Of a DNA stretch of 64,000 nt, positions 9,040-17,458 are shown piece after piece. This DNA comes from Antarctobacter albus. GTDB taxonomy: Bacteria; Pseudomonadota; Alphaproteobacteria; Rhodobacterales; Rhodobacteraceae. The notes under the pieces are model-generated. The model made no database searches and was not told the DNA's origin. It was given only the letters and a program-made list of their open reading frames with translations. The DNA is taken from positions 248,001-312,000 of the forward strand of contig NZ_FMZI01000006.1 of the NCBI RefSeq assembly GCF_900101505.1, read 5' to 3'. The first letter of the stretch is position 1. Each line of letters starts with the position of its first letter. A program made the position numbers and the translations under genes.

Positions 9040-11856
9040 TCAGGTCTTGCTCTGCCAGGTCAGTTGGTCCGGCCCTTGGCCGACAGGAGAGGTGACCGCG
9101 TCGAAGGCGGGCCGGCTTTCTTCGGGGGGAGCCTCGGCCTTTTCGAGGCGCACGCGCAGGTCGAACCATGCGGCCTGGCCCGTGACCGGATCGGAGTTGG
9201 ACCAGCGCAGCCCGTCGCCCTTGGGGGGCAGCAGCTCGTGGATCAGGTGGTTGAGCAGGAAGCCTTTCGTCGCCTCGGGAGCGCCGGGTTTCAGCGCCCA
9301 CGCCCCCTTTCGCTTGCCGATGGCGTTCCAGGTCCAGATCGTGTTCGGGTTGAGCGCGGCCATTTCCATCACCGGAACGGTGATTTCCCCTTGCGGCGAG
9401 GTGACCCGCGCCCAGTCGCCATCCTGCAGCCCGTGTTCCTGCATCAGCCGGGAGGGCAGGTACATCGGATTGTGCCCGTGCACCTGCCGCAGCCACGCGT
9501 TCTGGCTGCCCCAGCTGTGGTACATGGCCATCGGGCGCTGGGTCAGGGCATGGACCGGGTATGTGTCGGGACTGCCCGCGTCGGGCGCATACCAGAGCGG
9601 CAGCGGGGTGAGTTTGCCCTTGATCTGGTCGCGCAGGTGGTCCGGCGGCTGCTGGTCGCCGTGGCCTTCGGCAGCGCGCTGGAAGCGGCGCAGGGGTTCG
9701 ACGTAGAGCTGGAAGAGGTAGGGCGCGGCTGTATCGCAGAGTCCGGTCGTGACCGCCCAGTCCTGGTAGGCACGGTTCCAGGGTTTGAAATACTGCGCCT
9801 CTTCGGGGATGTGCAGCGTACAGAAGCCGCCGTTGGCGATGTAGCTGTCGATCTGCGCGGCGTTGGGGCTGCCGCGCCCGTGGGTCAGCCCGGTGTCGGA
9901 CATGCGCCAGCCCGCCAGCGGGCCGACGCCCGGGCGCCGCTCGTGGTTCTGGATGTAATCCGCGTAGTCGGCGTATGTCGGGGCGCCGCCCTCGTCGATC
10001 ATGCCCGGCAAGCCCAGCCGCGCGCCGAGGTCCAGGAGCACCGACTGAAAGCCGCGCACGTCCCGGTCCGGCTCCACCACCGGCCAGCGGATGGCATCCG
10101 CCGCGGCCTCCGGTTCCGAGATCGGGCGATCGAGCAGCGAGATGCAGTCGTGCCTTTCCAGGTAAGTCGTGTCGGGCAGGATCAGGTCGGCATAGGCGAC
10201 CATCTCGGATGAGTATGCATCCGAGTAGATGATGCGCGGGATCTTGTAGTCGCCGTTTTCATCCGTGTCGGTCAGCATCTCCATGACACCGGCGGTGTTC
10301 ATCGAGGAGTTCCACGCCATGTTCGCCATGTAGAGGAACAGCGTGTCGATCCGGTAGGGATCGCCTGCGTGGGCGTTGGAGATCACCATGTGCATCAGCC
10401 CATGCGCCGACAGCGGGTTTTCCCAGGTAAAGGCCTTGTCGATCCTCAGCGGCAAACCGTCATCCGACAGCGCCAGGTCCTCCGGCCCCTGCGGATAGCC
10501 GAGGTGGGGGCCGTTCAGCGGCTGGCCGGGCCTGGCCCGTGCGTGCGGGCGCGGGTGGGCCTCTGCGGGTTTCGGGTAGGGCGGTTTGAACCGCATCCCG
10601 CCGGGGGTCTCCACCGCACCCAGAAGGATTTGCAGGATGTGCAGGGCGCGGCAGGTCTGGAAGCCGTTGGCATGGGCCGAGATGCCGCGCATGGCGTGGA
10701 TCGCCACCGGGCGGCCCACCATGCGGTCATGCCTGTCGCCCCGGAAATCCGTCCAGGGCCGGTCGATCACCACCGGATCGTCGAAGGCCGCGCGGGCCAG
10801 TTCGGCGGCCAGCGCGCGGATACGCTCGGGAGTCAGGCCGCAGCGGTCGGCCACCGCTTCGGGCGCATATTGCGGATCGAGGTAGTGTTCCGCGATGTGG
10901 TGCATGACCGAGGTATGGGTGACCCCCGCGCGCCGGACATGGCCGGTCAGGTCCGGCATGATGCCGGGCGTGTCCCAGGCCACCTGTTTGCCGGTGGCGC
11001 GGTCGATCACTTGCGGCTTGCCGTCCGCGTCGCGCAGGAACAGGCCGTGATCGGGCGACTTCGGATTGCACTCCAGCAGGACCGGCGCATTGGTGAACCG
11101 CGCCAGGTAGTCGAGGTCGATCCGCCCGGCCTTGAGCAAGCAATGCACCAGTGAGAGGATCAAGAGCCCGTCGGTGCCGGGCGTGATCCCGATCCAGTCG
11201 TCGGCGACGGCGTTGTAGCCCGAGCGGATCGGGTTCACCCCGATGACCTTGGCGCCGCGTTCCTTGAGCCGGCCAATCCCCATCTTGATCGGGTTGCTGT
11301 CGTGGTCTTCGGCCACGCCGAACAGCAGGAAAAGCTTGGCATGCTCCCAATCGGGTGCGCCGAACTCCCAGAAGGCGCCGCCCATCGTGTAGATGCCTGC
11401 CGTCGCCATGTTGACGGAACAGAAACCGCCATGCGCGGCGAAATTGGGCGTGCCATAGGCCTGCGCCCACCAGCCGGTAAAGCTCTGGCTCTGGTCGCGC
11501 CCGGTGAAGAAGGCCAGCTTTTCGGGCGCGGTTTCGCGCAGGGGTTTCAACCAGCCGACCGCGGTGTCCAGCGCCTCGTCCCAGCTGATTTCCTCGAACC
11601 GGCCCGAGCCACGCGGGCCGACACGCTTCAGCGGCGCGCGCAGGCGGGAAGGCGCGTTGTGCTGCATGATCCCGGCGCTACCCTTGGCACAGAGCACACC
11701 CTTGTTGACCGGGTGATCGCGGTTGCCTTCGATATAGGCAACCTTGCCGTCCTTCATGTGCACGTTGATGCCGCAGCGGCAGGCGCACATGTAGCAGGTG
11801 GTCTTGCGGACTTCGTCCGAGACCCTCGGCGATGTCTCAACCCGAGGCTGTGCCAT
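9040..11856 (-). CDS. soeA: Molybdopterin catalytic subunit of SoeABC-type sulfite dehydrogenase
   Basis: 938 residues from the ATG at 11856 (GAGGGAGGGGAC just upstream). The N-terminus holds the [4Fe-4S] motif C21-x2-C24-x3-C28 and a fourth Cys in GVLCAKG; there is no twin-arginine signal, so the enzyme stays in the cytoplasm. DMSO-reductase-family landmarks follow, such as GRDQSQSFTGWW, DWIGITPGTD and SDAYSSEMVAYADLILPDTTYLERHD, with a molybdopterin dinucleotide-binding C-terminal domain. Lack of export signal separates it from DmsA, PhsA and TtrA, which are exported. Next to xsc, the natural substrate is sulfite released from sulfoacetaldehyde. Polysulfide or other sulfur oxyanions are not excluded. 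Confidence 0.83.
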   Translation of the reverse strand: MAQPRVETSPRVSDEVRKTTCYMCACRCGINVHMKDGKVAYIEGNRDHPVNKGVLCAKGSAGIMQHNAPSRLRAPLKRVGPRGSGRFEEISWDEALDTAVGWLKPLRETAPEKLAFFTGRDQSQSFTGWWAQAYGTPNFAAHGGFCSVNMATAGIYTMGGAFWEFGAPDWEHAKLFLLFGVAEDHDSNPIKMGIGRLKERGAKVIGVNPIRSGYNAVADDWIGITPGTDGLLILSLVHCLLKAGRIDLDYLARFTNAPVLLECNPKSPDHGLFLRDADGKPQVIDRATGKQVAWDTPGIMPDLTGHVRRAGVTHTSVMHHIAEHYLDPQYAPEAVADRCGLTPERIRALAAELARAAFDDPVVIDRPWTDFRGDRHDRMVGRPVAIHAMRGISAHANGFQTCRALHILQILLGAVETPGGMRFKPPYPKPAEAHPRPHARARPGQPLNGPHLGYPQGPEDLALSDDGLPLRIDKAFTWENPLSAHGLMHMVISNAHAGDPYRIDTLFLYMANMAWNSSMNTAGVMEMLTDTDENGDYKIPRIIYSDAYSSEMVAYADLILPDTTYLERHDCISLLDRPISEPEAAADAIRWPVVEPDRDVRGFQSVLLDLGARLGLPGMIDEGGAPTYADYADYIQNHERRPGVGPLAGWRMSDTGLTHGRGSPNAAQIDSYIANGGFCTLHIPEEAQYFKPWNRAYQDWAVTTGLCDTAAPYLFQLYVEPLRRFQRAAEGHGDQQPPDHLRDQIKGKLTPLPLWYAPDAGSPDTYPVHALTQRPMAMYHSWGSQNAWLRQVHGHNPMYLPSRLMQEHGLQDGDWARVTSPQGEITVPVMEMAALNPNTIWTWNAIGKRKGAWALKPGAPEATKGFLLNHLIHELLPPKGDGLRWSNSDPVTGQAAWFDLRVRLEKAEAPPEESRPAFDAVTSPVGQGPDQLTWQSKT

Positions 11857-11894
11857 GTCCCCTCCCTCTGACGCCGTCTGACGGGCGCGCAAGT

Positions 11895-11904
11895 TGATGC
11901 ATCA
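11895..11904. promoter_or_regulatory. Candidate operator palindrome in the soeA/pta divergent region
   Basis: Perfect palindrome TGATGCATCA lies 39 bp upstream of the soeA start, inside a wider near-symmetric AT-rich patch (TTGAT at 11894 and ATCAA near 11912). It could be a repressor site for soeABC. No regulator gene is in the window. Confidence 0.35.
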
Positions 11905-11926
11905 TTCGTATATCAATTCTGCCGCT

Positions 11927-11956
11927 CTGCAAGCACGCGCAACCGGGTTCTATATT
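11927..11956 (+). promoter_or_regulatory. Candidate sigma-70-type promoter for pta
   Basis: CTGCAA (11927-11932), an 18-bp spacer and TATATT (11951-11956) on the plus strand, about 130 bp before the pta start. The -10 box is good and the -35 box weak. Confidence 0.35.
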
Positions 11957-12086
11957 TTCTCGCCTAAGCGGATGATTTTCCCGAAATCCGCCGCCTGCCA
12001 AGGCCTGCATTCCCTCCGAGACGCGTTGATCTTTGCCCTTGCCGCACGCCAAACTCACCAAGGCAAACGGGCGGAGGACAACCGGC

Positions 12087-12938
12087 ATGACATTCCTGGA
12101 ACGGGCCTTTGACCGGGCGCGGGAGCGGCGGGTGCGTGTCGTCTTTCCCGAGCTCGAGGAACCGCGCGTGGCAGCGGCCTGTGACAGGCTGCGCGCCGAG
12201 GGGCTGGCGGACCCCATCGGCCTGATCCCGACGAGTGACGCCATGATCGCCACGCTGGTCGAGGCGCGCGGCATGAAGGAAAGCCTGGCTCGCCGGATGC
12301 TGGACCGCCCACTGTACCGCGCCGCCGCGATGGTCGCCGCCGGTGAGGCCGAGGCGATGGTGGCAGGCGCCGATGCGCCGACGCGGCGGGTGATCGAGGC
12401 GGCCTCGATCGCCATCGGCCTGGCCGAAGGCGTCAGCCTGCCGTCTTCCTTCTTTGCCATGCTGATGCCGGACGGGCGTACCCTGATCTTTGCCGATTGC
12501 GCGGTGAACCTGTCGCCGGATGCCGAAGGGCTGGCCGCCATCGCACGGGCGTCCGAACGCACCGCACAGGCGCTGCTGGGAGAGGCGCGGGTGGCGCTCT
12601 TGTCCTTTTCCACCGGCGCCAGCGGCGCGGGTGACAGCGTGGACAAGGTGCGTGCGGCGGCAGAGATGACGGGTTTCGCGGGGCCGGTGCAGGCGGATGC
12701 GGCGCTGAACCCCCGGATCGCAACGAAGAAGGGCATGGGGACAGGGGATGCCAACGTACTGGTCTTTCCCGATCTCGACTCTGGCAACATCGGGTACAAG
12801 CTGGTGCAGGAACTGGCGGGCGCGCAGGCGCTGGGGCCGATCCTGCAGGGCTTTCGCAAACCGGTCTGCGACCTGTCGCGCGGCGCCACGGCAGAGGACA
12901 TCGTGGCGGCTACGGCGGTGACGCTGGCGCTGGACTGA
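12087..12938 (+). CDS. pta: Phosphate acetyltransferase
   Basis: Converts acetyl phosphate and CoA to acetyl-CoA. 283 residues from the ATG at 12087 with GCGGAGGA upstream; this is the short catalytic-domain-only form, lacking the N-terminal DRTGG/regulatory part of enterobacterial Pta. Family text includes RVVFPELEEPRV at the start, AAAMVAAGEAEAMVAGADAPT, LLSFSTGASGAGDSVDKV and GPVQADAALNPRIATKKG. Placed beside xsc, it most likely handles acetyl phosphate formed by Xsc. It runs divergent from soeABC and convergent with ackA (4-bp gap), so it has its own promoter. Confidence 0.9.
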   Translation: MTFLERAFDRARERRVRVVFPELEEPRVAAACDRLRAEGLADPIGLIPTSDAMIATLVEARGMKESLARRMLDRPLYRAAAMVAAGEAEAMVAGADAPTRRVIEAASIAIGLAEGVSLPSSFFAMLMPDGRTLIFADCAVNLSPDAEGLAAIARASERTAQALLGEARVALLSFSTGASGAGDSVDKVRAAAEMTGFAGPVQADAALNPRIATKKGMGTGDANVLVFPDLDSGNIGYKLVQELAGAQALGPILQGFRKPVCDLSRGATAEDIVAATAVTLALD

Positions 12939-12942
12939 CCCC

Positions 12943-14097
12943 TCATGCCTGCACCAGGTCCAGCGCCGCGCGCGCGATGACCCGTTCCTCTTCGGCGGGC
13001 AGTACCCAAGCGGTGACGGCTGACCCATCGCCATGCAGGCGCGGGGCCTTGCGCGCGTTCTTGTCCGCCTCATAGGAAACCCCCGCCCAGCCCAGACCGT
13101 CGAGGATCTCGGCCCGGATCCGTGCGGAATTCTCGCCGATGCCGCCGGTAAAGACGACGGCGTCCAGCCCCTGCATCGCCGCGATCAGGCTGCCGCCGTG
13201 GCGCCGCGCCCAGTAAGTGAAATGCGCGATGGCAAAGGCGGCGTCGGAGGCATCGCTTTCCTCCAGCGCGCGCATGTCCGAGGTCCCGCCCGACAGTCCC
13301 GCCAGCCCGGCCCGGTTGTTCAGCAGGTCGCGCGCGCCCTCCACCCCGCGTTCCCCGGCCAGCCGCAGGACGGCGTTCGGGTCGATGCTGCCGGACCGCG
13401 TGCCCATCGTCAGCCCATCGGTGGGGGAATAGCCCATCGTCGTTGCCACACTGCGCCCGCGCAGGATCGCACAGGCCGAGGCACCGTTGCCCAGGTGAAA
13501 GGCCAGCACACGTTCCGGCAGGACGCCGGCCAGCGCCTCCAGCCGCGTGACGATCCCCGCGTAGCTGAGACCGTGGAACCCGTAGCGCCGGATACCGGCC
13601 TCGGCACAGTCGGGCGGCAGCGCATAGCGCTGCGCGACCTCGGGGCAGCTGGCGTGAAAGCCGGTGTCGAAACAGGCCACCTGCGGCAGGTCGGGCGCCT
13701 GCGCGGCCAGGGCCTCTATCGCCGCAAGGTTATGCGGGTTGTGCAGGGGCGCCAGCGGTGCGCAACGGTCAATCTCTGCGCGCACCTCGGGAGTCACAAG
13801 CAGGGGGTCGGCCAGGTTCGGCCCGCCATGCACGACGCGGTGCCCGGTCACCCGCAAAGAGGTCAGCGCAACGCCCTGCGCCTCCAGCGCGTCCAGCACC
13901 ACCGACAAAGCGGCGCCGTGATCCGGCGCCGTCACCGGCTGGCGCAGGACGCCCATGCGCAGCACCGCCTGCTGGCCGATCCCGTCCACACCGCCGCGCA
14001 GCACCTCGTGCAGCGCCGCGTCGAAGACCACGCATTTGATCGAGGACGACCCGACGTTCAGGACAAGAACGTCCCCTCGCGCCGGGTCACCCATCAT
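12943..14097 (-). CDS. ackA: Acetate kinase
   Basis: 384 residues; interconverts acetyl phosphate + ADP with acetate + ATP. Motifs: LVLNVGSSSIK near residue 10 (phosphate-binding), RVVHGG, FDTGFH, FHLGNGAS, PTDGLTMGTRSGSIDP and VFTGGIGENS. The ATG at 14097 overlaps the xsc stop by 4 bp; an adjacent ATG at 14094 is equally possible. Co-translation with xsc indicates acetyl phosphate from sulfonate cleavage can be used for ATP synthesis as well as for acetyl-CoA through Pta. An upstream in-frame extension inside xsc is not real. Confidence 0.92.
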   Translation of the reverse strand: MMGDPARGDVLVLNVGSSSIKCVVFDAALHEVLRGGVDGIGQQAVLRMGVLRQPVTAPDHGAALSVVLDALEAQGVALTSLRVTGHRVVHGGPNLADPLLVTPEVRAEIDRCAPLAPLHNPHNLAAIEALAAQAPDLPQVACFDTGFHASCPEVAQRYALPPDCAEAGIRRYGFHGLSYAGIVTRLEALAGVLPERVLAFHLGNGASACAILRGRSVATTMGYSPTDGLTMGTRSGSIDPNAVLRLAGERGVEGARDLLNNRAGLAGLSGGTSDMRALEESDASDAAFAIAHFTYWARRHGGSLIAAMQGLDAVVFTGGIGENSARIRAEILDGLGWAGVSYEADKNARKAPRLHGDGSAVTAWVLPAEEERVIARAALDLVQA

Positions 14098-15887
14098 TCC
14101 GCCGCTTTGGCCGGGGTCTGCGGGCGCATGTCGGCGGGGTCGATCCCCGCCACCACCACCGGTTTCTTCATCGCGTCGCGGCGGAAGGGCTCGCCCAGTT
14201 CCTGGTTGATCATCGCCTCGATCAGCGTGGTCACACCGTTTTCCATCTGGTCGGTGATCGCCTGGTTCAGCGCGGCGGTCAGCTCGTCCATCGTGCGGGC
14301 GATGACGCCTTTCAGACCGCAAGCCGAGGCGATGCCGGCATAGCTGACGCCCTCGTCCAGTTCGGTGCCGACGAAATTGTCGTCGTACCACAGGGTCGAG
14401 TTCCGCTTTTCCGCGCCCCACTGATAGTTGCGGAACACGACCTGCGTGATCGCCGGCCATTCGCCGCGCCCTATGGCCGTCAACTCGGTGACCGAGATGC
14501 CAAAGGCGCCATCGCCCGCAAAACCCACCACAGGCACGTCCGGGCAGCCGATCTTGGCGCCGATGATCGAGGGCAGGCCATAGCCGCAGGGGCCGAACAG
14601 CCCCGGCGCAAGGTACTTCCGCCCCTCGTCGAAGGACGGGTAAGCGTTGCCGATGGCGCAGTTGTTGCCGATGTCCGAGGAAATGATCGCCTCGCGCGGC
14701 AAGGCGCTCTGGATCGCGCGCCAGGCCATGCGGGGGCTCATCCAGTCGGGTTTGTCGTCGCGGGCGCGCTGGTTCCAACTGGTGCCCGGATCGTCGTCCT
14801 CGTGGGTCATCTCGGTCAGTTGCTGCGCCCAGCGCGATTTCGTCTCGGCGATCTTGGCGCGACGCTCTGCCCGGCCTTCGTCACCCGCCGTATCGGCCAG
14901 CTTGTCCAGAATGCCGCGCGCCACCTTGGCCGCGTCGCCAATGATCCCCACGCTGACCTTCTTGGTCAGGCCGATGCGGTCGGGGTTGATGTCGACCTGG
15001 ATCACCTTGGCGTCCTTGGGCCAATAGTCCATGCCGTAGCCCGGCAGGGTCGAGAACGGGTTCAGCCGCGTGCCCAGCGCCAGCACCACGTCCGCCTCCT
15101 TGATCAGTTCCATCCCTGCCTTGGAGCCATTGTAGCCCAGCGGCCCGGCGAACAGCGGATGCCCGCCCGGGAAGGCGTCATTATGCTGGTAGCCGACGCA
15201 GACCGGCGCCTCCAGCCGCTCGGCCAGCGCCATGCTGGCGGCGATACCGCCCTCGGACAGGACCACGCCGGCGCCGTTCAGGATCACCGGGTTCTTTGCC
15301 TCCGACAGCAACGCGGCGGCGGCGGCGACCGAGTTTTCGCCCCCCGAGGAGCGTTCAAAGAGGATCGGCTCGGGGATCTCGATGTCGACGACCTGCGTCC
15401 AGTAGTCACGCGGCACGTTGATCTGCGCCGGCGCGCTGGCCAGCTTGGCCTTGGCGATGACGCGGGTCAGCACCTCGGCGATGCGGGACGGGTCGCGGAC
15501 CTCTTCCTGGTAGGCGACCATGTCCTCGAACAGTTTCATCTGTTCGACTTCCTGGAACCCGCCCTGCCCGATGGTCTTGTTCGCGGCCTGGGGTGTCACC
15601 AGCAACAGCGGCGTATGGTTCCAGTAGGCGGTTTTCACGGCGGTGACGAAATTGGTGATGCCCGGCCCGTTCTGAGCGATCATCATGCTCATCTTGCCGG
15701 AGGCGCGGGTATAGCCGTCGGCCATGAACCCGCCAGAGCCTTCGTGCGCGCAGTCCCAGAACATGATGCCCGCGCGGGGAAAGAGGTCGGAAATCGGCAT
15801 GAAGGCCGAGCCGATGATCCCGAAGGCATGTTCGATCCCGTGACGCTGAAGCACCTTCACGAAGGCTTCTTCGGTGGTCATTTTCAT
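14094..15887 (-). CDS. xsc: Sulfoacetaldehyde acetyltransferase
   Basis: Thiamine-diphosphate enzyme that converts sulfoacetaldehyde and phosphate to acetyl phosphate and sulfite, central to taurine and isethionate breakdown. 597 residues from an ATG with GGGAG upstream; the opening MKMTTEEAFVKVLQRHGI is characteristic of Xsc. Other landmarks: WDCAHEGSGGFMADGY (ThDP-activating Glu region), AQNGPGITNFVTAV, FGPCGYGLPSIIG, and the ThDP motif GFAGDGAFGISVTEL followed by NYQWGAEKRNS. Length fits the family. First gene of an xsc-ackA operon. No taurine transporter, Tpa or TauXY was seen nearby, so the source of sulfoacetaldehyde is encoded elsewhere. Confidence 0.96.
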   Translation of the reverse strand: MKMTTEEAFVKVLQRHGIEHAFGIIGSAFMPISDLFPRAGIMFWDCAHEGSGGFMADGYTRASGKMSMMIAQNGPGITNFVTAVKTAYWNHTPLLLVTPQAANKTIGQGGFQEVEQMKLFEDMVAYQEEVRDPSRIAEVLTRVIAKAKLASAPAQINVPRDYWTQVVDIEIPEPILFERSSGGENSVAAAAALLSEAKNPVILNGAGVVLSEGGIAASMALAERLEAPVCVGYQHNDAFPGGHPLFAGPLGYNGSKAGMELIKEADVVLALGTRLNPFSTLPGYGMDYWPKDAKVIQVDINPDRIGLTKKVSVGIIGDAAKVARGILDKLADTAGDEGRAERRAKIAETKSRWAQQLTEMTHEDDDPGTSWNQRARDDKPDWMSPRMAWRAIQSALPREAIISSDIGNNCAIGNAYPSFDEGRKYLAPGLFGPCGYGLPSIIGAKIGCPDVPVVGFAGDGAFGISVTELTAIGRGEWPAITQVVFRNYQWGAEKRNSTLWYDDNFVGTELDEGVSYAGIASACGLKGVIARTMDELTAALNQAITDQMENGVTTLIEAMINQELGEPFRRDAMKKPVVVAGIDPADMRPQTPAKAAE

Positions 15888-15910
15888 AGGCCGCGCTCCC
15901 AAGGCAAAGG

Positions 15911-15931
15911 CGCCGGCAGAAGGTGCCGGCG
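15911..15931 (-). promoter_or_regulatory. Hairpin in the xsc 5' leader
   Basis: Inverted repeat CGCCGGCA/TGCCGGCG with a 5-nt loop, 24-44 nt upstream of the xsc start and just ahead of its ribosome site. It could stabilise the mRNA or modulate translation; there is no second structure to suggest a riboswitch. Confidence 0.3.
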
Positions 15932-16093
15932 TTTGCGGGCCAATCTACTGGCGGGATGGAGCGCCGAATAGGGCCAGTTAGAGGGGCGGATTAAGTCCAG
16001 ACTGCGCTGGCCGTGGGGGTGATACGAGGTCCGTGATGGATGTGTCGGCAACGACCGGCTTGCGGACGAAGCGGACCTGTCTCCCTGTCCCGG

Positions 16094-16405
16094 TCAGTGC
16101 TCCGAGGATTGGTCATTGCTCACAGACAGAAAATGGGTGAGCGCGCCACCCACTCCAACGAATGTCGCCAAGGCGGCACTGATGGTGAACAGCTTTGCGT
16201 ATGCCTCTGTAAAAGCCGACATGACCGTCTCCGGCCCTGTCTTAGCCTGTACCCACATGTAAATGGCAATGGCCCAAAGCGGCACAAGAACCGAGGATGA
16301 TAGGGACACGAACAGAAAAATGTTGGGATTGGACCGGTTGATGGCACAAAATGCGAATACCAAAGCCGACGGTCCAAGAATCAAGAGCGGTGCGAGCAGA
16401 AGCAT
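16094..16405 (-). CDS. Small hypothetical membrane protein
   Basis: 103 residues from the ATG at 16405, which has GAGGAA just upstream; a GTG six codons earlier is possible. Three hydrophobic stretches are visible (residues 1-20, 27-50 and 72-95), ending in a short polar tail SNDQSSEH. Base composition is clearly lower in GC than the neighbours across about 16.1-16.5 kb, suggesting later acquisition. No family recognised. Flanking gaps (15.9-16.1 and 16.4-16.55 kb) show no gene. Confidence 0.5.
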   Translation of the reverse strand: MLLLAPLLILGPSALVFAFCAINRSNPNIFLFVSLSSSVLVPLWAIAIYMWVQAKTGPETVMSAFTEAYAKLFTISAALATFVGVGGALTHFLSVSNDQSSEH

Positions 16406-16550
16406 TCGTTCCTCATCCAACACTTGCTGGATGTTCTCACCGCGATCGCGTCTTGGCTTTGATGCCGATCAATGCTTGTGGCTGTGCAGAAATGAATGAG
16501 TATCTGTGATGTCGGCGAAGCCCTGGAAGCGGACTTCGCGGCACCTTTCC

Positions 16551-17369
16551 TCACAACCGCGACAGCAACTCCGCCTTCTTCGCGGCAAATTCGTCCTCGC
16601 TGAGGATGCCCATGTCGCGCAGGCTGCCCAGCTTTTCCAGCGCGGCAAAGATCTGGTCGGAATCACCGCCCTGCTGAACCGGCGCGGGGGCCGGATCGGG
16701 CTGGGAAACAGGCTCTGGCTGCATGCGCGCCGGCTCTGGCTGGGCAAAGGACGGCTCGGGCGCCGAACCGGTCCCCGAAACCACCGGAAGCTGGTTCAGG
16801 TAGACCGTCCCGTACTGGCTGGTGAAGGTCCAGCTGGCATCGCCTGACTGCTGCTGCCCGACGCCGCCGATCAGGTGGTCGCCGGTGTCATAGACCGTCA
16901 CCTGCCCGTTCAGGTTCACCGCCAGCCGCCGCGACTGCGGAAAGATCGCGTAGCTGAGGTTGTTCTGCGAGCCCTGCGACGAGGGCTGGCCCAGGTCCGA
17001 CGGCCACCAGGAGCCGAAACTGCCGCCCGAGAATGTCATCGAGGCACCGCCCTGCTGCTGGCCCTGCCAGCTGCCCTGCGGCTGCGGCGCGGGCTGGTAG
17101 AAGGCGCCCTGGTAATAGGCATTGGCGATCTCGCCGCAGAGATTGTTCACCGTGTTCTGCAACCCGGTGTTGAACATGTCACCGACCATCGTCATGCCGC
17201 CGGACTGCCATTGGCCCATGCCGCCCAGCTCCGGCACGTTGAACTGCGCCTGCATCCCGCCGCCACGGCTGACCGCATCCATCATCGACAGGACGGCGTC
17301 GGGACTTAGCCCATAGGCCTGGCTGAGGCGGGATTGCACGGCCAAGCCGTGATCTGTGAGGGGGGACAT
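16551..17369 (-). CDS. SHOCT-domain protein, Gln/Gly-rich
   Basis: 272 residues from an ATG with GGAG 7 nt upstream. The C-terminal 33 residues (ALEKLGSLRDMGILSEDEF and on) are a SHOCT domain, a short helical oligomerisation module. The middle is rich in Gln, Gly and Ser (GSWQGQQQGGASMTFSGG) with a likely beta region (YAIFPQSRRLAVNLNGQVTVYDTGDHLIGG), followed by a Pro/Glu linker of repeated PEP units. No signal peptide. SHOCT proteins often sit on other domains of unclear role; function here is unknown. Confidence 0.7.
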   Translation of the reverse strand: MSPLTDHGLAVQSRLSQAYGLSPDAVLSMMDAVSRGGGMQAQFNVPELGGMGQWQSGGMTMVGDMFNTGLQNTVNNLCGEIANAYYQGAFYQPAPQPQGSWQGQQQGGASMTFSGGSFGSWWPSDLGQPSSQGSQNNLSYAIFPQSRRLAVNLNGQVTVYDTGDHLIGGVGQQQSGDASWTFTSQYGTVYLNQLPVVSGTGSAPEPSFAQPEPARMQPEPVSQPDPAPAPVQQGGDSDQIFAALEKLGSLRDMGILSEDEFAAKKAELLSRL

Positions 17370-17458
17370 GATGTGCTCCGGCCGCATCGGGCTTTGGGAA
17401 AGACTCGGGGTGTGAGGTAGCACATGCCGCGCCGCAGCACCAGCGGCGGCCCAGAGTG

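Noticed and set aside
9040-11856. Calling the molybdoenzyme a DMSO, thiosulfate or tetrathionate reductase
   Set aside because: Those catalytic subunits are exported with twin-arginine signals; this one has none and sits beside xsc, so the SoeA assignment is preferred.
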